Source: DATJGF01 sp035495315
Lineage (GTDB): Bacteria > Verrucomicrobiota > Verrucomicrobiia > Limisphaerales > UBA8199
Length of the DNA: 64,000 nucleotides
Assembly (NCBI GenBank): GCA_035495315.1
Contig: DATJGF010000229.1
Coordinates: 1 to 64,000 of the forward strand
Direction of reading: 5' to 3'
The notes under the pieces are model-generated. The model was not told where the DNA came from. It searched no databases and saw only the letters and a list, made by a program, of their open reading frames with translations. Positions within the stretch are counted from its first letter, which is position 1. Every line of letters starts with the position of its first letter. The translations under genes and the position numbers were made by a program. Of this stretch, positions 25,804 through 34,863 are shown piece by piece.

Positions 25804-28800
25804 CTACCTTGCTGAGCCTGGATTAACGACAGGTCCAGCTGACTCCGGCGCTGCCAAGTGCGCTGCTTGGCGCCAGCGACGAAAGCGGAGGCCGAGCCGA
25901 TCCATATATAGATAGACGACCGGAGTGGTATATAGGGTAATAAACTGAGAAAGGAGCAAGCCGCCGACAATTGCGATACCCATGGGGCGGCGAAGCTCAG
26001 CGCCTTCGCCGTTTTGTATCGCGAGCGGCAGCGCGCCGAGCAAGGCCGCCATCGTGGTCATCATGATCGGCCTGAAACGCAACAGGCAGGCCTGGTAAAT
26101 CGATTGTTCCGGCGCCAATCCCTCCTCGCGTTCGGCATCGAGGGCAAAATCAATCATCATGATAGCGTTTTTCTGCACGATACCGATCAACAAGACGATG
26201 CCGATGAGCGAAATCAACGACAGATCATGCCCGGTGAGCATCAAAGCGAGCAAGGCCCCGACTCCAGCCGAAGGCAAGCTCGAGAGGATGGTGATGGGAT
26301 GAATGTAACTTTCGTAGAGAACCCCAAGGACGATGTAAATGACGATGATGGCGGCCAGGATCAGGAACGGCTCGCTCTTGAGCGAAGAGCGAAATTCGGC
26401 GGCGCTTCCGGAAAAGGTTGTGACAACGGTTTCGGGCAAACCGAGTTGTTTTTCGGTGTTTTGAATGGCTTCAACGGCCTCGCCGAGTGACGCGCCGGGG
26501 CGCAAATTAAACGAGAGCGTCACGGCGGGGAACTGGCCCTGGTGCACAATAGTCAGCGGGGCGGTTTCCATCTTCAGAGTGGCAAAGGCGCTTAAGGGGA
26601 CAGTCTGGCCGGTCGTTGATTTTACGTAAATTTTGTCGAGGGCCCTCGGGGTCAGTTGGAAATCCGGCTCTGCTTCAAGGATAACTCGATACTGACTGAG
26701 CTGCGTGAAGATGGTGGAGACCTGGCGCTGACCGAAGGCGTCATAAAGTGTGTCATCGATGGCCTGGGGAAGAACATTCAAGCGCGAGGCACGTTGGCGG
26801 TCGACGACGACGTTGGCTTGCAAACCGCCGGATTGTTCGTCGCTGGCGACATCGGTCAATTGCGGCAGTGCGCGCATGCCGGCGAGCAGCCGGCCCGCCC
26901 ATTGTGAGAGTTCGTCCTCATCGGCATCCTGCAAGGTGTATTGAAATTGGGTGCGGCTGACGCGGCTGTCGATTTGAACGTCCTGCACGGCTTGCATGAA
27001 TGGGGAGATGCCCTGGATGTCGTGGGTTTTGTCACGAAGGCGCTGGATGATTTCGGTCGCGCTGGCCTTGCGTTGGTCATGCGGCTTAAGGCCGATATAA
27101 AGCCGTCCCGTATTGAGGGTGGGATTAACCGTGCCGCCGCCGACGAAGGAAGCGACGCTGACGACATCGGGATCCTGCAGGACAATATCCGCAACCTCCT
27201 GCTGGCGTTGGACCATGGATTTAAAGGAGATGGTCTGGGCCGCATCGGTGATGCCCAGGATCAGGCCGGTGTCCTGTTGCGGCAGCAGTCCCTTGGGAAC
27301 GAGGAAATAAAGCCAAATGGTCGCAACTAACGTTACAGCGGCGAGACCCAGCACAAGCGGCTGGTGGGCCAGGACCCATTGCAGGCCGCGCTCGTAGGCA
27401 TCGAGCATGGCTTTAAAAAAACGTTCGGTGGCTTCATATAACCGACCGTGACGGCGCTTGCCTTCGGGCTCGAGTAATCGCGAGCACATCATTGGAGTGA
27501 GCGTCAGCGAGACGATTGCCGAGACCATCACGGCAATGCTGAGGGTGATTGCAAATTCGCGGAAGAGACGGCCGACAATCCCGGTCATGAAAATGAGCGG
27601 GATAAAAACCGCCACCAACGAGAAGCTCAACGAGATCACTGTAAAGCCGATCTGTTTTGCGCCTTTGAGCGCGGCCTGGAAGGGTTGTTCACCAGCTTCA
27701 ACGTGGCGAACGATATTCTCGATCATGACGATTGCGTCGTCGACCACAAAGCCGGTCGAGATCGTCAGCGCCATGAGGGAAAGATTATCGAGACTGAAGC
27801 CGACCAGCTTCATTATGCCGAAGGTTCCGATGACGGCGAGCGGCAGGGCGACGCTGGGAATTACCGTCGCCCAAAGTTTGCGCAAGAAAACAAAGATAAC
27901 CATTACGACCAAAGCCACCGTCAATAAGAGCGTGAATTGAACATCGCGGACTGATGCGCGGATGGTGCGGGTACGATCGGTCAGGGTGGTGATGCGCATC
28001 GAGGGCGGGATCGAGGCCTTGAGCCGAGGCAGCAGCGCTTTCACCCGGTCCGCCGTCTCAATGATATTGGCACCCGGCTGGCGTTGAATATCGACAATTA
28101 CGGCCGGCTGATGGCCGACCCAAGCGGCGAGCCGCACATTCTCGACGTTATCGACGACTTCGCCCAGGTCGCGCAAGTGAACTGGTGAGCCGTTCCGATA
28201 GGCGACAATGACATTGGCGTAGTCGGCGGCTGAAAAGATCTGATCGTTGGCGCCGATGGAGTAAGCCTGGCGGGGTCCGTCAAACGAGCCTTTAGGGGCG
28301 TTGACGTTATTCTGAATAAGGGCACCGCGGATATCTTCGAAACCAAGGCCGAGGCCGGCGAGCGCGGAAGGGTTCATGCGCACGCGCACGGCGGGCTTTT
28401 GGTTGCCTTCAATAGTAACGAGCCCGACGCCGCTGACTTCACTGAGCTTTTGTGCCAGCACCGTATCGGCGAGGTCATTGATTTTCTCGAGCGGCAGGGT
28501 ATCGGACGTGATGGCCAGGGTTAGAATAGGAGTGTCGGCCGGGTTAACTTTGCTGTAGGTGGGGGGGTTGGGCATTTTGGGCAACACACCGTTGGCGGCA
28601 TTCATCGCGGCCTGGACGTCCTGGGCAGCCGCGTCGATATCCCGGTCGAGGTTGAACTGCAGGGTGATGCTGGAATAGCCAAAGGAACTGACCGACGTCA
28701 TCTGCGCCAAACCGCTAATCTGGCCAAATTGGCGCTCGAGTGGGGTGGTGACTGAGGAGGCCATTACATCCGGGCCGGCCCCAGGATATTCGGCGGTGAC

Positions 28801-28938
28801 CTGAATGGTGGGAAAATCAACCGGCGGCAATGCGGAAACCGGCAGCAAAAAATAACCAAGCAAGCCCATCAACACGACACCGGCCATCAGCAGCGAAGTG
28901 GCAATAGGCCGGCGGATGAAGGGCTCGGAGATGTTCAT
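25804..28938 (-). CDS. RND efflux pump inner-membrane subunit (MdtB/MdtC-like)
   Basis: A 1044-aa RND pump with the same architecture as its neighbour: a first helix at SLLMAGVVLMGLLGYFLLP, Asp pair in GFVVDDAIVMIENIVRH, and Lys in GIVQKNAIMMIDF. It is clearly paralogous to the 22418-25534 product but diverged, consistent with a heteromeric MdtBC-type pump rather than a recent duplication. It lies 468 bp after the adaptor gene. That spacing is wide for one operon, and the gap contains REP-like palindromes. No metal-specific motif of CzcA-type pumps is present, so drugs or organic compounds are the more likely substrates (inference). Confidence 0.93.
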   Translation of the reverse strand: MNISEPFIRRPIATSLLMAGVVLMGLLGYFLLPVSALPPVDFPTIQVTAEYPGAGPDVMASSVTTPLERQFGQISGLAQMTSVSSFGYSSITLQFNLDRDIDAAAQDVQAAMNAANGVLPKMPNPPTYSKVNPADTPILTLAITSDTLPLEKINDLADTVLAQKLSEVSGVGLVTIEGNQKPAVRVRMNPSALAGLGLGFEDIRGALIQNNVNAPKGSFDGPRQAYSIGANDQIFSAADYANVIVAYRNGSPVHLRDLGEVVDNVENVRLAAWVGHQPAVIVDIQRQPGANIIETADRVKALLPRLKASIPPSMRITTLTDRTRTIRASVRDVQFTLLLTVALVVMVIFVFLRKLWATVIPSVALPLAVIGTFGIMKLVGFSLDNLSLMALTISTGFVVDDAIVMIENIVRHVEAGEQPFQAALKGAKQIGFTVISLSFSLVAVFIPLIFMTGIVGRLFREFAITLSIAVMVSAIVSLTLTPMMCSRLLEPEGKRRHGRLYEATERFFKAMLDAYERGLQWVLAHQPLVLGLAAVTLVATIWLYFLVPKGLLPQQDTGLILGITDAAQTISFKSMVQRQQEVADIVLQDPDVVSVASFVGGGTVNPTLNTGRLYIGLKPHDQRKASATEIIQRLRDKTHDIQGISPFMQAVQDVQIDSRVSRTQFQYTLQDADEDELSQWAGRLLAGMRALPQLTDVASDEQSGGLQANVVVDRQRASRLNVLPQAIDDTLYDAFGQRQVSTIFTQLSQYRVILEAEPDFQLTPRALDKIYVKSTTGQTVPLSAFATLKMETAPLTIVHQGQFPAVTLSFNLRPGASLGEAVEAIQNTEKQLGLPETVVTTFSGSAAEFRSSLKSEPFLILAAIIVIYIVLGVLYESYIHPITILSSLPSAGVGALLALMLTGHDLSLISLIGIVLLIGIVQKNAIMMIDFALDAEREEGLAPEQSIYQACLLRFRPIMMTTMAALLGALPLAIQNGEGAELRRPMGIAIVGGLLLSQFITLYTTPVVYLYMDRLGLRFRRWRQAAHLAAPESAGPVVNPGSAR

Positions 28939-29180
28939 GCTAACTGGTTGCTAACACGAGCTCGCGAATTGATTGGGATTTGTGATTTACGACTTATGAT
29001 TTTCGGCCTCCCAAAATCCTCAAAACTTGCTCGATCGGAACGCGGGATTTGTAGCAATCCATAGAGTCGCCTTCCCCAGTCATTTCATTGACCCTCAGGT
29101 TCACCTGGGGGTAGCGCGTGCAAGGGCGATGCTAACGGCTTCACCGGTTTACGAAGAGTCTGCCTGCTGCGTTCAGGTGA

Positions 29181-29239
29181 AACCGCTAAAGCGGTTCGAG
29201 AGAATCTATCCCACGTGTGCACCCCGCTAAAGCAGGGTG
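29181..29239. repeat. pair of REP-like palindromes
   Basis: aaccgctaaagcggtt (29181-29196) and accccgctaaagcagggt (29221-29238) share the gctaaagc centre with different flanking arms. A third small palindrome, tgcgactctaagtcgca, lies near 29294. The rest of 28939-29406 holds no gene. Confidence 0.65.
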
Positions 29240-29406
29240 TTAATGAGAGGGATTTTCGATAGCAGAACCTGCCACAGTTTTGGACTCGGGGACCATGCGA
29301 CTCTAAGTCGCAAGTGAGTGATGAGCGGTGATTCCCAACCCACGCCAGAGTCTCGCTCCCGTGTCTCCGTTTCCTTTGTTGGCTTTTGTCCAAGGTGATT
29401 GGTAAT

Positions 29407-30651
29407 TCAGGTTCGTGATCGGTTTTGATTGTCGGGCTGCGCATTTTGGCGAGGCGCCTGGGCGGGCTCAGGCGTCGTGCTCGTTTTTACCTTTACCCCA
29501 GGTTGCAGTTTGTACTGTCCATCCACCACGACTTTTTCCCCAGGGCGAAGTCCGTCCTCGACCAGTGCCAGGCCCGACTCGATCTGCGGATCGACCTTGA
29601 TCGGGCGGACGACGGCAACGTCATTGCTGATCACAAATGCAAATGTTCCCTCCGGTCCGCGCTGGACTACTGAAGCCGGCACCACTGTGCAATCTTTGCG
29701 GGTCTCGACCCGGAGGCGGACATTGACGAATTGACCCGGCCACAGATGCAGGTCGTCGTTGGAGAAAGTGGATTTGAGGCGGAGGGTACCGGTCGATGTA
29801 TCGATTTGATTGTCGACGACGGCGAGGCGGCCTTCGGCGAGGGTGGTGTGGTTATCGCGATCGACGGCCAGGGTAGTGAGCGGTTCGCCCGCCGAGAAGT
29901 GACGCTGAATTTGGCTGAGATTCTGTTCGGGCAAGGTGAAGACGACCGAAATAGGCCGCAGTTGAGTGACAACGACGAGGCCGTTTGAATCGTTCTCGTG
30001 GATAATGTTGCCTTGGTCCACCTGGCGGATGCCGGTGCGACCAGCCAGCGGCGAAGTAATAGTCGTGTAGTCGAGTTGCACGCGGGCATTGTCAATAGCG
30101 GCTTGATCACCCTGGACAGTCGCCTCAAGTTGATTCACCAGGGCCTGCTGGGTATCGTAATCCTGCTGTGCCAGCACCTTGCCCTGCAGCAACTCGGCGT
30201 CGCGCTTGAGAGTAATCCGGGCGACCGATAATTGCGCCTCGTCCTGCGCTTTCTTGGCGATGCTTTGCTCCAGTTGGGCCTGAAAAGGCGCCGGATCAAG
30301 CTGCGCGAGCAGGTCGCCGGCTTTGACGTCCTGTCCTTCGGTAAAAGCCACACGCTGGAGCTGACCATCGACCCGGCTGTGGACGGTGACGGTATTGAAC
30401 GCCTGAACGGTGCCGAGGCCTTCGAGATAAATTGGAACATCTTGTCGCGACACGACGCCCGGAATGACAGGAATCGGAGCGTTGCTGATGCCGGCTCGCC
30501 CGCCCGGCCCAGTTGTCGCAGCCTGGCTTTCCCAATGCCTTCGAACCACCGCCCAACCAATGATCGCCAACAATGCCAATAGACCCAGGATCAAGAAGAC
30601 CCTGTAGCCATAAGGGCGTGGGGGGGCAACCGATGGGGCTTCGTTACTCAA
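29407..30651 (-). CDS. RND efflux periplasmic adaptor (MdtA-like membrane fusion protein)
   Basis: A 414-aa protein. It has an N-terminal membrane anchor (VFLILGLLALLAIIGWAVV), a biotinyl-lipoyl half-motif (TVTVHSRVDGQLQRVAFTEG), a coiled-coil hairpin (about 125-195), the second lipoyl half (YTTITSPLAGRTGIRQVDQG), and beta-barrel and membrane-proximal domains. The C-terminus is a charged tail. It is the first gene of the adaptor-RND-RND set and bridges the pumps to an outer-membrane channel encoded elsewhere. The start is TTG. The 134-bp gap to the divergent zwf gene should hold both promoters. Confidence 0.92.
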   Translation of the reverse strand: MSNEAPSVAPPRPYGYRVFLILGLLALLAIIGWAVVRRHWESQAATTGPGGRAGISNAPIPVIPGVVSRQDVPIYLEGLGTVQAFNTVTVHSRVDGQLQRVAFTEGQDVKAGDLLAQLDPAPFQAQLEQSIAKKAQDEAQLSVARITLKRDAELLQGKVLAQQDYDTQQALVNQLEATVQGDQAAIDNARVQLDYTTITSPLAGRTGIRQVDQGNIIHENDSNGLVVVTQLRPISVVFTLPEQNLSQIQRHFSAGEPLTTLAVDRDNHTTLAEGRLAVVDNQIDTSTGTLRLKSTFSNDDLHLWPGQFVNVRLRVETRKDCTVVPASVVQRGPEGTFAFVISNDVAVVRPIKVDPQIESGLALVEDGLRPGEKVVVDGQYKLQPGVKVKTSTTPEPAQAPRQNAQPDNQNRSRT

Positions 30652-30812
30652 GGCATGCCATCAGTTCACCCAGCTTCAAAACGAAACGAAAGTGAAGGGT
30701 TTTAGCCATGACCAGTAAAACCGGAATCAAGTTACCTTCTTAGAGGACAACGGCAATGGCTTTATTCAATGGGAAGCGTTGAAATTTGATAGAAGCTCGA
30801 CGAATATGGCCC

Positions 30813-32402
30813 ATGAGCCAATACTATGTCCCTTTCGAAGATCTGAAGGTCTGCCGGCTGGGCGAGGCGCGGAGAGCCTTGGAACCCTGCTCGATTGTCA
30901 TCTTCGGGGCCAGCGGGGATCTGACTTCACGGAAACTGATTCCGGCGTTGTATCACCTCTGCAAAGAGAAGCAGATGCCGCCGGACTATCGCATTATTGG
31001 TTTCGCGCGGCGCGAGAAGACCGATGAGTCCTGGCGGGCGGAACTGCGCCAGGCCCTCGACCAGTTTTCCCGAACCAAACCCGTGGATGGAGCGGTGTGG
31101 AATGAGTTCGCGCAACACATCTATTACTTGCAGGGCGATCTGACCGAGCCACCGGCGTTCAAAAGACTCGACGAAAAGCTGGGTTCATTCGGCAGTGAAC
31201 CATTGCGGCGTAACTTGTTATTCTACCTGGCGACCATGCCGAGCCAGTTTGGGCAAGCGATTGAACAGTTGCACGCGGCCGGGCTGCTCGAGAAAAAAGA
31301 GACAAATGGTGCCAAGACTTGGCAGCGGATCGTCGTCGAAAAGCCTTTCGGCCATGATTTGGAATCGGCGCACCAGTTAAACCGCGAGCTGACCCGCTAC
31401 GCAGGGGAATCGCAGGTGTTCCGGATCGACCATTATTTGGGCAAAGAGACGGTGCAAAACATCCTGATGTTCAGGTTTTCCAATTCTGTTTTCGAACGGC
31501 TCTGGAATCGGGAATCGATCGATCACTTGCAGATCACGGTCAGTGAGGACCTCGGCGTGGGCCAGCGGGGCGGGTATTATGAAGAAGCGGGTGCCTTGCG
31601 GGATATGGTGCAAAATCATTTGTTACAGGTCCTGTCGCTGATTGCGATGGAGCCGCCCGTTTCGCTCGATGCAGAGTCGATCCGCGATGAAAAGGTGAAG
31701 CTGCTCAAGTCGATTCGGCCCTTAACCCCGGAGAATGTCGCGCGACAAGTCGTGCGCGGGCAGTATTTTGCCGGGAAAGTCGATGGCGAATTGCGGGTAG
31801 GATACCGCCAGGAACCAAAGGTCAAGCCGGACTCCAATGTTGAGACTTATGTCGCACTGGAACTCTTCGTCGATAACTGGCGCTGGTCTGGAATTCCGTT
31901 TTATCTGCGGACCGGCAAAGCGCTGCCGCTCAGCGCGAGCGAAGTAAGGGTGCAATTTCGGCCCACACCGCACGTGCTGTTTGCCGCGGAATGTGGGCAG
32001 GACCTGCAACCCAACGCGCTATCATTGCGGCTGCAGCCCAACGAAGGGATTTCTCTGCGGTTTAACGGCAAGGTACCGGGCACCAGTTTGGCCGTCCGTC
32101 CGGTGCGGATGCACTTCAGTTATGACGCCGAGTTCGGGGCTTATACGCCGGAGGCCTACGAACGATTGCTCCTGGAGGCGATGGCGGGCGATGCCACCCT
32201 GTTCATTCGCCGCGACGAAGTCGAGGCGGCGTGGAAAATCATTGATTCGATCCGCAAAAGCTGGGACGACAAAGCTCTGACGAACCGTGAGTTTTATTCC
32301 GCCGGCACGTGGGGACCGGTTGCGGCGGACGATTTGCTGGCTGAAGGTGGCCGGTCGTGGCGCGAGCCGGTGATCCTGAATCACAAAGAGGTCAAAAAGT
32401 AG
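30813..32402 (+). CDS. zwf: glucose-6-phosphate 1-dehydrogenase
   Basis: A 529-aa protein. It oxidises glucose 6-phosphate to 6-phosphogluconolactone with reduction of NADP, the first step of the oxidative pentose phosphate pathway. The Rossmann motif is FGASGDLTSRKLIPAL (about residues 30-45). The active-site signature RIDHYLGKE has D206 and H207, and VVEKPFGHDL lies before it. Length and order match the family. The frame is open back to a TTG at 30786; the ATG at 30813 is preferred, though neither has a good ribosome-binding site. The next enzymes of the pathway are not in this window. Confidence 0.95.
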   Translation: MSQYYVPFEDLKVCRLGEARRALEPCSIVIFGASGDLTSRKLIPALYHLCKEKQMPPDYRIIGFARREKTDESWRAELRQALDQFSRTKPVDGAVWNEFAQHIYYLQGDLTEPPAFKRLDEKLGSFGSEPLRRNLLFYLATMPSQFGQAIEQLHAAGLLEKKETNGAKTWQRIVVEKPFGHDLESAHQLNRELTRYAGESQVFRIDHYLGKETVQNILMFRFSNSVFERLWNRESIDHLQITVSEDLGVGQRGGYYEEAGALRDMVQNHLLQVLSLIAMEPPVSLDAESIRDEKVKLLKSIRPLTPENVARQVVRGQYFAGKVDGELRVGYRQEPKVKPDSNVETYVALELFVDNWRWSGIPFYLRTGKALPLSASEVRVQFRPTPHVLFAAECGQDLQPNALSLRLQPNEGISLRFNGKVPGTSLAVRPVRMHFSYDAEFGAYTPEAYERLLLEAMAGDATLFIRRDEVEAAWKIIDSIRKSWDDKALTNREFYSAGTWGPVAADDLLAEGGRSWREPVILNHKEVKK

Positions 32403-32415
32403 AGCATCTCAGTAG

Positions 32416-32567
32416 CGTCAGGCGTCCTCGCCTGACGTAGAGGACGGCGTCTCGCGGTCCGGAAAAGATGCGCACCACCGCGACGAGAGGCCGGACGGAA
32501 CTGGGATTGTCAAGACATGTCCGCCGGGCAAGATGACCGTCGCTACGTCAAGCGAGGACGCCTGACG
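32416..32567. repeat. 152-bp inverted-repeat element (MITE-like)
   Basis: Terminal 25-bp arms differ at one position when paired: the left arm begins cgtcaggcgtcctcgcctga and the right ends gcgaggacgcctgacg. The left arm is itself palindromic (gtcaggcg-tcct-cgcctgac). It lies just after zwf. The internal 100 bp carry no gene. Confidence 0.8.
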
Positions 32568-32609
32568 ATCGCGCCGTAGAATAATTTTTTGAGAAAATCT
32601 AAAAACTTT

Positions 32610-32653
32610 TTGAACAAGAAGAGTAGGTGTTGTATCTATAATTAGCGTATAAT
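32610..32653 (+). promoter_or_regulatory. sigma-70-type promoter of the candidate RNA
   Basis: Two TATAAT hexamers occur 11 bp apart (32637-32642 and 32648-32653) behind an AT-rich stretch with A/T tracts (32580-32612) that could serve as an UP element. A TTGAAC lies at 32610, but its spacing is too long (21 bp to the first hexamer). No good -35 is present for the second. Start of transcription is expected near 32659-32661. Confidence 0.5.
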
Positions 32654-32658
32654 GATTT

Positions 32659-32815
32659 CGCTGTTCGTTTAGGGTTAGTATAGAGGTTTTGCTTGTAATG
32701 CGGTTCGAACAGCGAGCAAATAGTTGGCCGCATTACCCTTCTGAGCGCCTGGGTGAAGGCGTATAAACCTCGTCACCACTGAGAGCCGGATGCGAATCCG
32801 GCTCTTTGCTTTTTA
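32659..32815 (+). ncRNA. candidate structured RNA with pseudoknot, upstream of accA
   Basis: About 150 nt lie between a TATAAT and an intrinsic terminator. Complementary segments are perfect: tcgctgttcg (32658-32667) with cgaacagcga (32706-32715), 10 bp; gtaatgcgg (32695-32703) with ccgcattac (32728-32736), 9 bp; gaggttt (32683-32689) with aaacctc (32765-32771), 7 bp; and hairpin cgcct-gggtga-aggcg (32746-32761). The first two cross with a 2-nt junction, the geometry of an H-type pseudoknot. An alternative stem, tttgcttg (32688) with cgagcaaa (32713), would compete. No Rfam family was recognised. It could be a free small RNA or an attenuated leader of accA, whose ATG lies 35 nt after it. Confidence 0.65.
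32782..32814 (+). terminator. intrinsic terminator with GCGA tetraloop
   Basis: agagccggat and atccggctct pair perfectly over 10 bp around a gcga (GNRA) loop, followed by ttgcttttta. It ends the candidate RNA and stands directly before accA. Confidence 0.85.
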
Positions 32816-32850
32816 TTGCCTGAAAACGACCAACGCCCTATGCTGCCAGC

Positions 32851-33846
32851 ATGAAACATCAACTCGACTTCGAGCGGCCGATTACGGAGTTGCAGCATAA
32901 GCTGGAGGAGTTGAAAAAGCACCCGGAGACCCATTCTCTGGGGATCAGTGTCGAGGAAGAGGTGGCGATGATCGAGAAAAAGCTCGAGGAGACCAAGCGC
33001 CAAATCTTCCTGAACCTGAGCGCCTGGGATCGTATCAAGATTGCGCGACATCCCAAGCGGCCATTTGCACTGGACTATTTGGTCTCAGCTTTTACCGATT
33101 TCACGGAACTGCATGGTGATCGGCTATTTGCCGAAGACCGGGCGGTGGTTGGGGGCTTTGCCTGCCTGGGGACACATCGGGTGATGGTTATCGGCACGCA
33201 AAAAGGGAGAGACACCAAGGAAAATATTTTACGCAACTTTGGTTCAGCGCACCCGGAGGGTTATCGCAAGGCACTGCGGTTGATGAAACTCGCCAATAAA
33301 TTTCGCCTGCCCATCATCTCGTTGATCGACACCGCTGGGGCCTATCCGGGAATCGGCGCCGAAGAACGGCACATCGCGGAGGCGATCGCGGTCAATTTAC
33401 GCGAGATGATGCTGCTCGAGGTGCCAATTATCGCCGCGGTGATTGGGGAAGGCGGCTCCGGCGGCGCGTTGGGCATTGGGGTGGCGGATCGTGTCCTCAT
33501 CCTGGAGAATGCGTACTATTCTGTGATTAGCCCGGAAGGTTGTGCGGCGATTTTGTGGAAAGATCGGTCCGCGTCGGCGAAGGCGGCTGAAGCGCTGAAA
33601 ATCACGGCAAAACACCTTTTTGAATTGGGGTTGGTTGACGAAGTAGTCGGCGAACCGTTGGGTGGGGCCCACACCAATCCCGATACCACGACGGAATTGC
33701 TGCGGGACGCTTTGTTGAAAAATCTAAAATCACTGCTGGCGATGCCGGCGGATGAACGCCTGCGCCAGCGCTACGCCAAGTTCCGCAATTTCGGGCAGTT
33801 CATGGAAAAGCCTGAAGTCCCAGCGGAAAAACCCGCAACGGTTTAA
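32851..33846 (+). CDS. accA: acetyl-CoA carboxylase carboxyltransferase subunit alpha
   Basis: A 331-aa protein. With AccD it moves the carboxyl group from carboxybiotin to acetyl-CoA to make malonyl-CoA for fatty acid synthesis. The N-terminal helical region (MKHQLDFERPITELQHKLEE) and the crotonase-fold core are typical: RPFALDYLVSAFTDFTELHG, IDTAGAYPGIGAEERHIAEA, GEGGSGGALGIGVADRVLIL, then SPEGCAAILWKD. Length fits the family. It lies directly behind an intrinsic terminator, so expression depends on read-through or a promoter inside the preceding RNA region. accD is not in the window. Confidence 0.96.
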   Translation: MKHQLDFERPITELQHKLEELKKHPETHSLGISVEEEVAMIEKKLEETKRQIFLNLSAWDRIKIARHPKRPFALDYLVSAFTDFTELHGDRLFAEDRAVVGGFACLGTHRVMVIGTQKGRDTKENILRNFGSAHPEGYRKALRLMKLANKFRLPIISLIDTAGAYPGIGAEERHIAEAIAVNLREMMLLEVPIIAAVIGEGGSGGALGIGVADRVLILENAYYSVISPEGCAAILWKDRSASAKAAEALKITAKHLFELGLVDEVVGEPLGGAHTNPDTTTELLRDALLKNLKSLLAMPADERLRQRYAKFRNFGQFMEKPEVPAEKPATV

Positions 33847-33876
33847 TACAGGCATAACTCCTTTCAACCGGGAAAA

Positions 33877-34863
33877 TTGGCGGTGCTCTATCCACTTACT
33901 TTCAGACCGCTCTTTAAGGAGCGGGTCTGGGGTGGGCGCAAGCTGGAAGAACTTTATCAAAAATCGCTACCGGCTGGTGCGCCGATCGGTGAATCGTGGG
34001 AGATTAGCGATCGGCCGGGGGACGTGAGTGTCATTGCCAACGGTCCGTTGGCGGGAAAGGACCTCCACTGGTTAATGGAGCAACACGGCGTGGAGTTGCT
34101 CGGAAACCTACAACCACAAACGCCAAGATTTCCGCTGCTGATTAAAATTCTGGACGCACGGGAAAAACTGTCACTCCAGGTGCACCCACCAGCGGAGCGA
34201 GCAATCGAATTGGGCGGAGAGCCCAAAACCGAGCTGTGGTATATTGCGGAGGCCGAACCCGGTGCGGAGCTTTATGTGGGACTCAAACAAGGTGTGACTC
34301 GAGCAGCCTTTGAACAAAAGATAAAAGATGGCTCTGTGGCTGATTGCTTCCATCGAGTTTTAGTACACGCTGGCGACGCGATGTTTTTGCCGAGCGGCCG
34401 TGTGCACGCGATTGGGAAAGGATTAGTGATCTTTGAAATTCAGCAGAATTCCGACACTACCTATCGCGTGTTTGATTGGAACCGTCTCGGGCTGGACGGC
34501 AAACCGCGCCCGCTTCACCAGCGCGAATCGCTCGCGAGCATAGACTTTACGGATTTTCAGCCAGGTTTGGTGCCTGCGGGATTTGTTGTTGAGGCATCGG
34601 GGAAACGGCGAATCCTGGCAGCGAATTCGCTTTTTACGGTTGAAGAATGCGAGTTGGCGGCCGGCAGGAGTCGGGGAAAGGCTTTGGGAACCATGCAAGT
34701 GATTGCGACCGTCTATGGGAACCTGGAAATTCGCGGGGCCAATCAAATTATTTCCCTCTCACCCGGGTTCTTTTGCCTGCTGCCCGCCAGTACAAACGAT
34801 GTTCAGATAATCGCCAACCAAACCTCCAGATTTCTGGCGATACAGGCTGGAGCGGGCGGGTAG
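33877..34863 (+). CDS. manA: mannose-6-phosphate isomerase, class I
   Basis: A 328-aa protein of the cupin-type isomerase family that interconverts mannose 6-phosphate and fructose 6-phosphate. Visible motifs are FKERVWGGRKLEELY at the start, LSLQVHP with the metal-binding Gln and His, KTELWYI with the metal-binding Glu, and LPSGRVHAIGKGLVIFEIQQ with the last His. The short length matches bacterial class I enzymes. It follows accA by 30 bp and overlaps the next gene by one base, so the three may be co-transcribed. The start is TTG at 33877, or GTG two codons later; GGGAAA precedes both. Confidence 0.92.
   Translation: MAVLYPLTFRPLFKERVWGGRKLEELYQKSLPAGAPIGESWEISDRPGDVSVIANGPLAGKDLHWLMEQHGVELLGNLQPQTPRFPLLIKILDAREKLSLQVHPPAERAIELGGEPKTELWYIAEAEPGAELYVGLKQGVTRAAFEQKIKDGSVADCFHRVLVHAGDAMFLPSGRVHAIGKGLVIFEIQQNSDTTYRVFDWNRLGLDGKPRPLHQRESLASIDFTDFQPGLVPAGFVVEASGKRRILAANSLFTVEECELAAGRSRGKALGTMQVIATVYGNLEIRGANQIISLSPGFFCLLPASTNDVQIIANQTSRFLAIQAGAGG

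Noticed and set aside
32659..32815. 6S RNA, SRP RNA or tmRNA
   Set aside because: There is no long rod with a central bubble, no SRP loop motif, and no tRNA-like ends.
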